Below, one piece after another: positions 1 through 11,008 of a stretch of 64,000 bases of DNA (positions within the stretch are counted from its first letter, which is position 1; every line of letters begins with the position of its first letter). The translations under genes and the position numbers were made by a program. The DNA comes from Tepidimonas aquatica (GTDB lineage: Bacteria > Pseudomonadota > Gammaproteobacteria > Burkholderiales > Burkholderiaceae_C): contig NZ_VJNA01000016.1 in assembly GCF_007556585.1 (NCBI RefSeq), forward strand, positions 1 to 64,000, written 5' to 3'. The notes beneath the pieces were generated by a model. It saw only the letters and a list, made by a program, of their open reading frames with translations, did no database searches and was not told the DNA's origin.

Positions 1-171
<171 letters not shown>

Positions 172-248
172 TTAACGTCTGCCGCACGGGCCGGCCACGG
201 GCAGCCGGCCCCCGCGCCGACGCGGCGCGGCAGACGGAGAACAACGCG

Positions 249-2351
<2,103 letters not shown>

Positions 2352-2455
2352 GAGAATGCTCCAAATTAGGACGGACAAAGCCCGCCCACCGGGATGACAG
2401 GGGTGGCGGCGGGCTTCGCTGGGGCCGCGGCTGCGCGGTGCGGGCGCGGCGCGCG

Positions 2456-2926
2456 TCAGAAGCGGAAGTGACTGAAGGCCTTGTTGGCCTCGGCCATGCG
2501 GTGCACTTCGTCGCGCTTCTTCATCGCACCGCCACGGCCTTCGGTGGCCTCGATCAGCTCGTTGGCCAGACGCAGCGCCATCGATTTTTCGCTGCGCTTG
2601 CGCGCGGCTTGCTTGATCCAGCGCATCGCCAAGGCCTGCCGACGCACCGGACGCACTTCCACCGGCACCTGGTAGTTGGCGCCACCGACGCGGCGGCTTT
2701 TAACCTCGACGATGGGCTTGACGTTGTTGATGGCGGTGGCGAAGATTTCCAGCGGGTCTTTGCCGGTCTTCTTCTCGATGTGCTCCAACGCACCGTACAC
2801 GATGCGCTCGGCCACCGCCTTTTTGCCGCTCTCCATGATGACGTTCATGAACTTGGAAAGCTCGACGTTGCCGTACTTGGGGTCTGGCAGGATTTCGCGT
2901 TTAGGGACTTCGCGACGACGTGGCAT
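2456..2926 (-). CDS. rpsG: 30S ribosomal protein S7
   Basis: Primary 16S rRNA-binding protein that organises the head of the small subunit. It has 156 residues, the standard length, and starts [20 protein letters not shown] with the conserved [12 protein letters not shown] block. It lies between rpsL and fusA, as in nearly all bacteria. In E. coli S7 is the autogenous repressor of the str operon; whether that holds here cannot be read from the sequence. Confidence 0.98.
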   Translation of the reverse strand: MPRRREVPKREILPDPKYGNVELSKFMNVIMESGKKAVAERIVYGALEHIEKKTGKDPLEIFATAINNVKPIVEVKSRRVGGANYQVPVEVRPVRRQALAMRWIKQAARKRSEKSMALRLANELIEATEGRGGAMKKRDEVHRMAEANKAFSHFRF

Positions 2927-3129
2927 GACTGTGATTCCTTTCTTGCTTCAGTTGGCGGCCTAGTACGGCCAGCCGCGAGAACCCACCCTTGGGGCCTCAC
3001 TTACTCGACCTCCTCAAACTGCCGATGCAGCTTGCGGGGCCACACTGCCGAAACGCCGGCCAACGACGGGCATTTCGACACCGAGGTTGGATCGCCGCGC
3101 GCTGGGGCGCAACAGCCACCGCGCCAACG

Positions 3130-3507
3130 TCAGGCCTTCTTGGGCCGCTTGGCGCCGTACTTGGAGCGGCCCTGCTTGCGGTCTTTGACGCCTTGCAGGT
3201 CCAGCGAGCCGCGCACGATGTGGTAGCGCACGCCGGGCAAGTCCTTGACCCGGCCGCCGCGCACCAGCACGACGCTGTGCTCTTGCAGGTTGTGGCCTTC
3301 ACCGCCGATGTACGAGATGACCTCGAACCCGTTGGTCAGGCGCACCTTGGCCACCTTTCGCAGCGCCGAGTTGGGCTTTTTCGGCGTGGTGGTGTAGACA
3401 CGGGTGCACACGCCCCGGCGCTGGGGGCAGTTTTGCATCGCCGGGCTCTTGGACTTGGCCTTCTCAGCCGTCCGCCCGTGGCGCACGAGTTGGTTGATGG
3501 TTGGCAT
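3130..3507 (-). CDS. rpsL: 30S ribosomal protein S12
   Basis: Decoding-centre protein of the small subunit, 125 residues. It begins [12 protein letters not shown] and carries the [18 protein letters not shown] block, whose lysine in PKKPNS corresponds to the classical streptomycin-resistance site (wild-type K). The open frame extends upstream, but the family start is the ATG at 3505-3507. First gene of the str operon. About 200 bases separate it from rpsG, and nothing coding was seen in that gap. Confidence 0.98.
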   Translation of the reverse strand: MPTINQLVRHGRTAEKAKSKSPAMQNCPQRRGVCTRVYTTTPKKPNSALRKVAKVRLTNGFEVISYIGGEGHNLQEHSVVLVRGGRVKDLPGVRYHIVRGSLDLQGVKDRKQGRSKYGAKRPKKA

Positions 3508-3539
3508 ATCGTCCCTAAACGCGAAAGCAATAGATGAAC

Positions 3540-3560
3540 CTTTCGGACAACTCCGAAAAG
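3540..3560 (-). promoter_or_regulatory. Leader hairpin upstream of rpsL
   Basis: A 7-bp inverted repeat (TTTCGGA / TCCGAAA around a CAAC loop) lies in the untranslated leader between the proposed rpsL promoter and the rpsL start. It lacks a T-run, so it does not look like a terminator. A role in leader stability or control is only a guess. Confidence 0.3.
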
Positions 3561-3566
3561 CCCTCA

Positions 3567-3595
3567 ATGGTAGCACGGCAAGCCGCCGCAGGCAA
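3567..3595 (-). promoter_or_regulatory. Candidate sigma-70 promoter of the str operon
   Basis: Read on the minus strand, TTGCCT (3590-3595) and TACCAT (3567-3572) are separated by exactly 17 bases and lie about 60 bases before the rpsL ATG. They match the -35 consensus in 4 of 6 bases and the -10 in 4 of 6. The position suits the first gene of a strongly expressed operon. This is a motif match without experimental support. Confidence 0.45.
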
Positions 3596-3622
3596 GGGCC
3601 GCGCGTGCCAGTGGGCCGGTCG

Positions 3623-4867
3623 TCAGCGAATCCACAGCCGCAGCGCACCCCACAGCCGGCCAAACCAGCCGGCTTCCTCCACCGTGGTCAGCACCTGCAA
3701 CGGCACGTCGGCCAGCGGCTCGCCGGCGGCCGACAGCACGCGCAGCGTGCCTAGCGGTTGGCCCGCTTGCAGCGGCGCCACCAGCGGATCCGGGCGCAGC
3801 AGCTCGGTGCGCAAGCCCTTGGCCTGGCCCGCCGGCACGGCCACCACGACCCCGCCGGGGCGCCCGAGCGCGACGCTGCTTTGCTTGCCCTTCCACACCG
3901 GCGGGGTGGCCACCGGCTGGCCTGGGGCGCTGAGGCGCACCGCCTCGAACGCGGTGTAGCCCCAATTGAGCAGCTTTTGGCTTTCCACCGCGCGGGCGTT
4001 CTCGCTGGCCGCGCCCAGCACCACGCTGAGCAGGCGCCGCTGCCCCGCCGGCCCTTCACCCCACCCCGGCACCGGGCGGCGCGCGGTGGCCACCAGGCAG
4101 TAGCCGGCGGTCGAGGTGTGGCCAGTCTTGAGGCCGTCGACCGTCGGGTCGCGAAACAGCAGCAGGTTGCGGTTGGTGTCGTTGGCCGCCGGGGTGCCAG
4201 GGTAGCGGTAGCGCTGGATCGCGTAGTACCCCACGTATTCGGGAAAGTCACGCAGCAGCCGTGTGGCCAGGGTGGCCAGGTCGCGCGCCGTGGTCAGGTG
4301 CCCCGGTGCCGGCAGGCCTTCGGGGTTGTGGTAGGTGGTGCGCGTCATGCCCAGCCGCCTAGCTTGCTGGTTCATCAGCTCGACGAAGCGCTCCACCGAG
4401 CCAGCCACCCCCTCGGCCAGCGCCACCGTGGCGTCGTTGCCGGATTGCACGATCATGCCTTTGAGCAGGTCTTCCACCGGCACCTGCATGCGCGGCTCGA
4501 TGAACATGCGCGAGCCAGGCATCTTCCACGCCCGCTCGCTCACCGGCAGCGTTTGCTGCAGCGTCAAACGGCCAGCCTTGAGCGCGTCGAACACCAAGTA
4601 GGCGGTCATCAGCTTGGTCAGCGAAGCCGGCTCCACCGGTTCGTCCGGGTCTTTGGCCGCCAACACCTGGTCGGCCGTGACGTCGTACAGCAGCCACGCC
4701 CGCGCGGCGATGTCGGGCGGCTGCGGCGCCTGCGCCCACACCGCGCGCGGCAAGCCCACCGCCAGCAGCGCCGCCCCCAGCAACAGCGCCACCCCCAACA
4801 CGCGTGTCCTCACACGGCACGCCTGCCACGACGCGCGCCACCCCAACCACCACGATAACAATGACAT
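3623..4867 (-). CDS. dacC: D-alanyl-D-alanine carboxypeptidase (PBP5/6 type)
   Basis: Low-molecular-weight penicillin-binding protein that trims the terminal D-Ala of peptidoglycan stem peptides in the periplasm; 414 residues. A hydrophobic signal segment (about residues 22-45) ends in VWAQA. All three active-site motifs of the S11 family are present: SLTK (catalytic Ser), SGN and KTG. The C-terminal part matches the PBP5 beta domain and ends in a short hydrophobic/basic tail fitting membrane anchoring. It sits 16 bases downstream of the alpha/beta hydrolase, probably co-transcribed. The dacA versus dacC name is a convention choice. Confidence 0.9.
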   Translation of the reverse strand: MSLLSWWLGWRASWQACRVRTRVLGVALLLGAALLAVGLPRAVWAQAPQPPDIAARAWLLYDVTADQVLAAKDPDEPVEPASLTKLMTAYLVFDALKAGRLTLQQTLPVSERAWKMPGSRMFIEPRMQVPVEDLLKGMIVQSGNDATVALAEGVAGSVERFVELMNQQARRLGMTRTTYHNPEGLPAPGHLTTARDLATLATRLLRDFPEYVGYYAIQRYRYPGTPAANDTNRNLLLFRDPTVDGLKTGHTSTAGYCLVATARRPVPGWGEGPAGQRRLLSVVLGAASENARAVESQKLLNWGYTAFEAVRLSAPGQPVATPPVWKGKQSSVALGRPGGVVVAVPAGQAKGLRTELLRPDPLVAPLQAGQPLGTLRVLSAAGEPLADVPLQVLTTVEEAGWFGRLWGALRLWIR

Positions 4868-4883
4868 GGCAATCCAACCCTCT

Positions 4884-5513
4884 TCAGGCCAGCGCCCGCA
4901 GGTGCTGCATGACCAGCCGCTTCAGCAACGGCAGGCGCCCGTGGAAAAAGTGCTCGCCGCCGCTGACCACCGTCACCGGCATCCCCTGGGGCCGCGCCCA
5001 GTCGAGCACGGCCGCCAGCGGCACGGTGTCGTCGAGCTCGCCATGAACGATCAGCGTGCGCGCAGCAAGTTCCTCGCCCAGCGCGGGCATGGGGTAGCGG
5101 CTGGCGGCTGGCCCGACCAGCACAAGCGCCTGCAGCGGCCGCTCGGTCGCCAGCGCGGCCGCGACCCGCGCCGCCATCGCGCCGCCAAACGAAAACCCCG
5201 CCAGCACCAACGGTCCCGACGCCGCGCAAGCCTGCACCACCGCGCGCAAGTCGTCTTGCTCGCCCACGCCGTGGTCGTGCTGCCCGCCGCTGGCCCCCAC
5301 GCCACGAAAGTTGAACCGCACCGCCTGCCAGCCTTCGGCCACGCAGGCGCGCGCCAGCGTTTGCACGACCTTGTTGTGCATCGTGCCGCCGAACAGCGGG
5401 TGCGGGTGGGCGACCACCGCCACCCCACGCGCCGCCCCGGGCGGGTGGTCGATGGCAAGTTCCAGCGGGCCGGCGGGGCCGGCCACCTGCCGGGCTTCGG
5501 TGTGGGCATTCAT
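4884..5513 (-). CDS. Alpha/beta hydrolase of the small 'dienelactone hydrolase-like' type
   Basis: A 209-residue cytoplasmic protein with the alpha/beta-hydrolase features HPHPLFGGTM (oxyanion region), GFSFGG (nucleophile elbow GxSxGG), a later HGELDDTVP (acid) and GGEHFFHG (catalytic His). This subgroup is common in proteobacteria, and its physiological substrate is not established. The start is the ATG at 5511-5513 (MNAHTEAR), 11 bases after the ferredoxin stop, so the two are probably in one transcript. I cannot assign a specific reaction. Confidence 0.8.
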   Translation of the reverse strand: MNAHTEARQVAGPAGPLELAIDHPPGAARGVAVVAHPHPLFGGTMHNKVVQTLARACVAEGWQAVRFNFRGVGASGGQHDHGVGEQDDLRAVVQACAASGPLVLAGFSFGGAMAARVAAALATERPLQALVLVGPAASRYPMPALGEELAARTLIVHGELDDTVPLAAVLDWARPQGMPVTVVSGGEHFFHGRLPLLKRLVMQHLRALA

Positions 5514-5524
5514 CGTCGGCTGAC

Positions 5525-5869
5525 TCAGCGCCCGACGTCGGGCGGCAGACGCAGCCGCTCGACCACCACCCCGTCGCGCAGGTGCGACGTGACGATCTCG
5601 TCGATATCGCTGGCGTCCACGTAGGTGTACCACACGCCTTCGGGGTAGACCACCGCCACCGGCCCGCCGGCGCAGCGGTCCAGGCAGCCGGCCTTGTTGA
5701 CCCGCACCTGCCCGGGGCCGGCCAATCCGAGCGCCTTGACACGCGCCTTGCAGTGCTCGAACGCCTGCTGGGCACCGTGTTGGGCGCAGCAGGCCTGCCC
5801 GCCGTCGCGCTCGTTGAGGCAAAAAAAGATATGGTGCCGGTAGTAGCCCGGCGGGGTTGCAGCGCTCAT
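5525..5869 (-). CDS. Thioredoxin-like [2Fe-2S] ferredoxin
   Basis: A 114-residue protein of the thioredoxin-fold 2Fe-2S ferredoxin family, a likely one-electron carrier of unknown partner. Cluster ligands are visible as a Cys in FFCLNERDGGQACC (near residue 16), followed further on by the KAGCLDRCAGGP motif (about residues 70-81). That is the usual spacing for this family. The ATG at 5867-5869 overlaps the stop of the VanZ-like gene by four bases (ATGA type), so translation is probably coupled. An upstream in-frame start is possible but would not match family length. Confidence 0.88.
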   Translation of the reverse strand: MSAATPPGYYRHHIFFCLNERDGGQACCAQHGAQQAFEHCKARVKALGLAGPGQVRVNKAGCLDRCAGGPVAVVYPEGVWYTYVDASDIDEIVTSHLRDGVVVERLRLPPDVGR

Positions 5870-7008
5870 GGCTGACGATTGTAGGTGGACGGCGCTGGCA
5901 GCAGCGCCAGCCGCGCCGCCACCCACACCGCCAGCACGGGCCACGCCCAGCCCCACCATCGCAACAGCCCGTGCAGGTGCACGTAGCGCGCATCACGCCA
6001 CGGGCGTAACCACTCGGCCAGGTACGCTGGCTCGGCCACCCGGTTGAGCTGCACCAGCAACGCCGTGGCCATCAGAACACAGCCCAACGCCGCCACCCGC
6101 CCACCCAGCGGCAGCGTCAGCACGGCCAGTCCCGCGGCCAACGCCAACCCCAGTCGCACGGGGGCGGTCAGCCAGGCGCTGGCGTGCGCCGCCCCCAGCG
6201 CCAGCACCGCCATCAACGTACCCAGCGCCAGCGCCATCACGCCCAACGCCAACGCCCACACCGCCCGCTGCCAGCGCCGGCGCACGCTGGCGTAGCCCAG
6301 CAGCAACGGCACGCCCAGCGCCAGCGCCACCAGCAGGGCTTCGCCCAGCGGGCTGGCGGCGGCGTCCACCGGCGGCGGCAGCCAACCCTGCCACGGGGTG
6401 TCCTGCAGCAGGTCGCGCAGGGCGGCCTGCACCGCCGGCCCGAAGTGGCCGATGCCAAACGGCACCGGGGTCGGCGCCAGCACGGCCGCGGGCCACAGCA
6501 ACAGCAGCGCCCAGGCCGCCTGCGCGCCCGGACGCTGCCAGTCGCGGCGAAACTGCGCCCACGGCACCAGCCAGCGCTCCCGCAACAGCCAGGCGGCCAC
6601 TGTGGCCCCCAGCAGCGCGCCGGCCGCGTTGAGCGCCGCGTCGGCCTGCGACGGCACCCGTCGGGGCAGGTAGGTTTGCGCTGCCTCCAAACCCAGCGCC
6701 AGCAGCGTCGGGATCAACACCCCGCCCCACCACGCCAGCCGCGGCGCGCCGCTGCGCGCCAGCGCCACCGTCGTCAGCCACCCCAGCGGAAGGTAGCCAA
6801 CCAGGTTGCTGACGACGTCGAACGCCGTCCAGTAGCGCGGCCACGGGGCCACCAAAAACGCCCATGAGGCCACGCCCTGGTCGCGCCAGCCTTCGAACGG
6901 GTACAGGCTCGCGTACAGCACCAGCAACGCGTAGCCAAGCAGCAGCGGCCACGCCAGCGAACGGTGCGGCACGGCCTCGGGCGACGGCATGGCCGGGCGT
7001 GGGCGCAT
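5866..7008 (-). CDS. VanZ-family multi-pass membrane protein
   Basis: About 380 residues with roughly ten hydrophobic segments. The first 130 residues carry the VanZ-like pattern LYASLYPFEGW, then DVVSNLVGYLPLG, then ALEAAQTYLPRRVPSQADAALN. VanZ-like proteins have no firmly known general function; some influence glycopeptide sensitivity. The protein is about three times the length of a bare VanZ domain, and the C-terminal 240 residues form further membrane spans I do not recognise. I chose the ATG at 7006-7008; a GTG one codon upstream and a later ATG at 6988-6990 are alternatives. Confidence 0.75.
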   Translation of the reverse strand: MRPRPAMPSPEAVPHRSLAWPLLLGYALLVLYASLYPFEGWRDQGVASWAFLVAPWPRYWTAFDVVSNLVGYLPLGWLTTVALARSGAPRLAWWGGVLIPTLLALGLEAAQTYLPRRVPSQADAALNAAGALLGATVAAWLLRERWLVPWAQFRRDWQRPGAQAAWALLLLWPAAVLAPTPVPFGIGHFGPAVQAALRDLLQDTPWQGWLPPPVDAAASPLGEALLVALALGVPLLLGYASVRRRWQRAVWALALGVMALALGTLMAVLALGAAHASAWLTAPVRLGLALAAGLAVLTLPLGGRVAALGCVLMATALLVQLNRVAEPAYLAEWLRPWRDARYVHLHGLLRWWGWAWPVLAVWVAARLALLPAPSTYNRQP

Positions 7009-7036
7009 CACCGCCGGACCTTTCCGATGCCGCGCG

Positions 7037-7465
7037 TCAGAACGGCTTGACCACCACCAACGCCACCGCCAGCACCATCAGCAGCACCGGCAACTCGTTG
7101 AACCAGCGGTACCACACGTGGCTGCGGCGGTTGCGCCCCTGCTCGAAGGCCCGCAGCAACCGTGCGCATGCGTGGTGGTAGCCCAGCAGCAACAGCACCA
7201 CCGCCATCTTGGCGTGCAGCCAGCCGTTGCCAGGGCCTTGCCCGATGCCGTAACCCAGCCACAACCACAGACCAAGCCCAAGAGCCGGCACGGCCAGCAG
7301 CGTCATGAAGCGCAGCAGCTTGCGTGCCATCAGCAACAGCCGTTCGCGCTCGGCGGCGCTGTCGGGCGGCACCAGCGCCAGGTTGACAAAAATGCGCGGC
7401 AGGTAAAACAACCCCGCAAACCAACTGGCAATAAAGACGATATGAAAGGTTTTGACCCACAGCAT
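7037..7465 (-). CDS. hemJ: HemJ-like protoporphyrinogen IX oxidase (UPF0093 / CopD superfamily)
   Basis: A 142-residue protein with four predicted membrane helices. Its N-terminus MLWVKTFHIVFIASWFAGLF and the LPRIFV segment match the HemJ family, which oxidises protoporphyrinogen IX to protoporphyrin IX in haem synthesis. The conserved His near residue 8 (KTFHI) and Lys in the WLHAKMAV helix are visible. The ATG at 7463-7465 was chosen over a TTG three codons upstream. The neighbour is a VanZ-like gene, so context adds nothing. A CopD-like role is the alternative. Confidence 0.8.
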   Translation of the reverse strand: MLWVKTFHIVFIASWFAGLFYLPRIFVNLALVPPDSAAERERLLLMARKLLRFMTLLAVPALGLGLWLWLGYGIGQGPGNGWLHAKMAVVLLLLGYHHACARLLRAFEQGRNRRSHVWYRWFNELPVLLMVLAVALVVVKPF

Positions 7466-7524
7466 GGCGTGCAAGTGTAGGGCAGGGGCTGACCGTGGGC
7501 GGTCATTCGGCCTAAGATAGCCTC

Positions 7525-8457
7525 ATGAGCACTGCGCCCACACCCCATGCCACCGACGGCTGGACGGTGCTGACCGAGCCGCTGACGGCTTGGGGCACGG
7601 CGCCGGTTTGGCGTGGCATCGAAGACCGTTTGTACTGGCTCGACACCAGCATCGGTCGGGTGTGGCGGCTGCACGTGCCCAGCGGGCGCACCGAATCATG
7701 GGACTTGCCGCAGCCAGCCAGCGCCCTCATCCCCACCCGCCAGGGTGGATGGGTGTTGGTGCTGCGCGACGGCATCCACCACGCCACGCAGTGGCGCATG
7801 CCGACGCAGCGGCTGGTACAGGCACCGTTCGACACCCGGCTGCAGCGCTTTGCCGCCGCCCAGTGTGACCCCTGGGGGCGGCTGTGGATCGGCACCCAGG
7901 GCGAAAGCACGGTGCTGGGCACCGGCGGCGCCCTGTACTGCCTGCGCCCACGCGACCGCGTGCACCCGGAGCTGGCGCTGGCCCGCGCGGGTGTCGGTAC
8001 CACCGACGGGCTGGCCTTCGGCACCGATGGGCGCATGCTGTACCGCTGCGACATGGCGGCAGCGGCGCTGCATGCCCTGCCGCTGACCAGCGCTGGCCAC
8101 TGGCCGGTGCAACTCGGCATGCCGCTGCCTTTTTGGCGCCCTGGCGCCGGTCAGCCGATGCCGGGCCGCCCCAGCGCGGTGGCGGTCGACAGCACCGGGC
8201 GCTGCTGGGTGGCGCTGCACGAGGGCGCGCGCGTCGTTTGCCTGAGCCCCAGCGGGCAGTTGGTGGCGGAGCTGCCGCTGCCGGCGTGCTGCCCGACCGG
8301 TCTGTGCTTTGGGGGGCGGGACCTGCGTACGCTGTTCGTCACCACCTCCCGGCAGCACCGCTCGGCGGAGGAGCTCGCCAGCCACCCCGCCAGCGGGGCG
8401 GTGCTGGCCCACCCGGTGACGATCCCCGGTCTGCCGCCGGCGACGTACTGGGACTGA
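7525..8457 (+). CDS. SMP-30/gluconolactonase-family protein
   Basis: A 310-residue beta-propeller hydrolase of the SMP-30/regucalcin/gluconolactonase family, whose members open sugar lactones using a bound divalent metal. Family features are LTEPLTAWGTAPVWRGIEDRLYWLD near the N-terminus (the Glu in this block is usually a metal ligand), the CDPWGRLWIGT strand and GTTDGLAFGTDGR. No signal peptide is visible, so it is probably cytoplasmic. It is the first plus-strand gene before glcEF, but the 85-base gap leaves co-transcription uncertain. Its substrate cannot be read from the sequence. Confidence 0.82.
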   Translation: MSTAPTPHATDGWTVLTEPLTAWGTAPVWRGIEDRLYWLDTSIGRVWRLHVPSGRTESWDLPQPASALIPTRQGGWVLVLRDGIHHATQWRMPTQRLVQAPFDTRLQRFAAAQCDPWGRLWIGTQGESTVLGTGGALYCLRPRDRVHPELALARAGVGTTDGLAFGTDGRMLYRCDMAAAALHALPLTSAGHWPVQLGMPLPFWRPGAGQPMPGRPSAVAVDSTGRCWVALHEGARVVCLSPSGQLVAELPLPACCPTGLCFGGRDLRTLFVTTSRQHRSAEELASHPASGAVLAHPVTIPGLPPATYWD

Positions 8458-8542
8458 TGCACGGCTCGGCAGCAACCCGGTTCACAGCAGAGCGTCAAAA
8501 TCTTCACGCCGGGCGCAACGCACGCCGGCTACGATAGCGCGC

Positions 8543-9688
8543 ATGGTCGAACCCGCACCCCCCAGCCCGCAGGTGGCCGCCGACGTGGTGGCCGATTGGG
8601 CGCACACGATACGCACAACCGCCGCCCAGGGTGGCCGGCTGGCCATCCGCGGCGGTGGCAGCAAGGCCTTTTACGGCGAACCCTGGGCGGCTGACGTGGC
8701 CGTGCTGGACACGCGCGCGCTCAGCGGTGTGGTGCTGTACGAGCCGACCGAGCTCGTCGTGCGGGCCTTTGGCGGCACGCCGCTGGCCGCGCTGGAGGAC
8801 CTGCTGCACGCCCACGGCCAATGCCTGCCGTTCGAGCCACCCCACTTCGGCCCCGACGCCACCGTGGGCGGCATGGTGGCAGCGGGCCTGGCCGGGCCGG
8901 CACGCATGGCCGCCGGCGGCGTGCGCGACTGCGTGCTGGGCGTGCGCCTGCTCAATGGCCGCGGCGAGGACCTGTACTTCGGCGGCGAGGTGATGAAAAA
9001 CGTCGCCGGCTACGACATCAGCCGTGCGCTGGCCGGCAGCCTGGGGGCACTCGGGGTGGTGGTGGAGGTCGCCCTCAAGGTGCTGCCGCGCGCTGCGGGC
9101 GAATGCACGCTGCGTCTGCCGCTGCCGCTGGCCGATGCGCTGCAGCGGCTGGCCCAGTGGCGCGCGCAGCCGCTGCCGCTCAACGCCAGCGCCTGGCTGC
9201 CCGACGGTGACGGTGCGCTGTGGCTGCGGCTGCGCGGCGCCCGGGCAGCCGTCGACGCCGCGTGCCAGCGCTTGTTGGGCGAGTTGCCCGACGGCGCCGT
9301 CGTCGAGCCCGACGACGCGCAAGCGCTGTGGCACGGCCTGCGCGAGCACACCCACCCCTGGCTGGCCACGGCCCCCAGCCCGGCGCACGGGCTGTGGCGG
9401 CTGGCCGTGCCCCCCACCACCCCCGCGTGGCCGACGTGGCCGGCGACGTTGGTCGAGTGGATGGGGGCGCAGCGCTGGGTGTGGGCGCCGCTGGCCGAGG
9501 GCGATGGCCTGCGCACGCTGGCGCAGCAAGCCGGCGGCCACGCCACGCTGTTTCGCCCGCCTGCCGCCACACCCGACGCCGCGCCGCGCTTCAGCGCGCC
9601 CGAGCCGACGCTGGCTGCGCTGCAGCAGCGCGTGCGCGCCGCGTTCGACCCCCAACAGGTTTTTGCGCACCGTTTGCGCTTGGTTTGA
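8543..9688 (+). CDS. glcE: Glycolate oxidase, FAD-binding subunit GlcE
   Basis: FAD-binding (PCMH-type) subunit of the three-part glycolate oxidase that converts glycolate to glyoxylate; 381 residues. The FAD-binding segment appears as LAIRGGGSKAFYG, then FGPDATVGGMVAAGLAGP, then VRDCVLGVRLLNGRGEDLYFGGEVMKNVAGYDISR, a typical GlcE core. It ends eight bases before glcF. The catalytic subunit gene glcD is not in this window, although it is usually directly upstream. Confidence 0.92.
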   Translation: MVEPAPPSPQVAADVVADWAHTIRTTAAQGGRLAIRGGGSKAFYGEPWAADVAVLDTRALSGVVLYEPTELVVRAFGGTPLAALEDLLHAHGQCLPFEPPHFGPDATVGGMVAAGLAGPARMAAGGVRDCVLGVRLLNGRGEDLYFGGEVMKNVAGYDISRALAGSLGALGVVVEVALKVLPRAAGECTLRLPLPLADALQRLAQWRAQPLPLNASAWLPDGDGALWLRLRGARAAVDAACQRLLGELPDGAVVEPDDAQALWHGLREHTHPWLATAPSPAHGLWRLAVPPTTPAWPTWPATLVEWMGAQRWVWAPLAEGDGLRTLAQQAGGHATLFRPPAATPDAAPRFSAPEPTLAALQQRVRAAFDPQQVFAHRLRLV

Positions 9689-9696
9689 GGGTACCG

Positions 9697-10968
9697 ATGC
9701 AAACCCGCCTGGCTCCCGAATTCGCCGGCACACCCGACGGTGCGCTGGCCGACGCGATTTTGCGCCGCTGTGTGCATTGCGGTTTTTGCACCGCCACCTG
9801 CCCCACCTACCAGGTGCTGGGTGACGAGCTCGATGGCCCGCGTGGGCGCATCTACCTAATCAAGCAGATGCTCGAAGGCGCGCCGGTGACGCGCGCCACC
9901 CAGCAGCACCTGGACCGCTGCCTGACCTGCCGCAACTGCGAAACCACCTGCCCCAGCGGCGTGGCCTACGGGCATTTGCTCGACATCGGGCGCAAGGTGG
10001 CCGAGCAGCGCGTGCCCCGGCCCTGGCCCGAGCGCGCGCTGCGCTGGCTGCTGCGCGAAGGCTTGACCTCACCGCTGTTTGCGCCGGCGTTGCGCGTGGG
10101 GCAATGGCTGCGCCCCTGGTTGCCGGCGCCGCTGCGCGCCAAAGTGCCGGCACGCCAGCAGCCCGGGGCCTGGCCCCGCACGGCACACACGCGCCGCGTG
10201 CTGTTGCTGGCGGGCTGCGTGCAGCCGGCCATGGCGCCCAACATCAACGCCGCCACCGCGCGCGTGCTGGACGCCGCCGGCATGCAAGCCATCGTGGCCC
10301 CCAAGGCCGGCTGCTGCGGCGCGCTGCGGTTCCACCTCAACGACCAGCTCGGCGCGCTGGCCGAGATGCGCGCCAACATCGACGCTTGGTGGCCCCACAT
10401 CGAACCCACCGATGGCAGCCCGCCCGTGCAGGCCATCGTCATCAACGCCTCCGGCTGCGGCGTCACGGTCAAAGACTATGCGCACCAACTGCGCCACGAC
10501 CCCGCCTACGCCGCCAAGGCCGAGCGCGTCAGCGCGCTGGCCCGCGACGTCAGCGAGCTGCTGCCCGAACTGCTGCCCGCCTGGCAGCAGCGCTTGGGCA
10601 CGCAGGGGCTGCCAGCGGGCGTGCCGCGCCAACTCGCCTACCACCCCCCATGTACGCTGCAACACGGCATGCGGCTGCGCGGTGGCGTGGAGCAGGCCCT
10701 GCGCACGCTGGGCTTCGAGGTGCAACTGCCTGCCGAAAGCCACCTGTGCTGCGGCTCGGCCGGCACCTACAGCGTGCTGCAGCCCCAGTTGGCCGACACC
10801 TTGCGCGCGCGCAAGCTGCAACACCTGCACGCCGCTGGGACGCCCCAGGCGATTGTGTCGGCCAACATCGGTTGCATCACGCACCTGCAGGCGGGCACGG
10901 CGTTGCCGGTGCGCCACTGGGTGGAGGTGGTCGACCAAGCCCTGCAGGCAACAGCCCCTCCCGCCTGA
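9697..10968 (+). CDS. glcF: Glycolate oxidase, iron-sulfur subunit GlcF
   Basis: Iron-sulfur subunit that passes electrons from the GlcD/GlcE flavins toward the respiratory chain; 423 residues. Two ferredoxin-type [4Fe-4S] motifs are visible near residues 24-34 (CVHCGFCTATCP) and 75-85 (CLTCRNCETTCP). They are followed by two CCG cysteine-rich domains (KAGCCGAL and SHLCCGSAGTY). The ATG at 9697-9699 gives the family N-terminus MQTRLAPEF; the open frame runs further upstream inside glcE but is not family-like. Confidence 0.94.
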   Translation: MQTRLAPEFAGTPDGALADAILRRCVHCGFCTATCPTYQVLGDELDGPRGRIYLIKQMLEGAPVTRATQQHLDRCLTCRNCETTCPSGVAYGHLLDIGRKVAEQRVPRPWPERALRWLLREGLTSPLFAPALRVGQWLRPWLPAPLRAKVPARQQPGAWPRTAHTRRVLLLAGCVQPAMAPNINAATARVLDAAGMQAIVAPKAGCCGALRFHLNDQLGALAEMRANIDAWWPHIEPTDGSPPVQAIVINASGCGVTVKDYAHQLRHDPAYAAKAERVSALARDVSELLPELLPAWQQRLGTQGLPAGVPRQLAYHPPCTLQHGMRLRGGVEQALRTLGFEVQLPAESHLCCGSAGTYSVLQPQLADTLRARKLQHLHAAGTPQAIVSANIGCITHLQAGTALPVRHWVEVVDQALQATAPPA

Positions 10969-11008
10969 CGTGCGCGGCGCCCCGGGCGGGCGTGTACGAT
11001 CATGGCCG

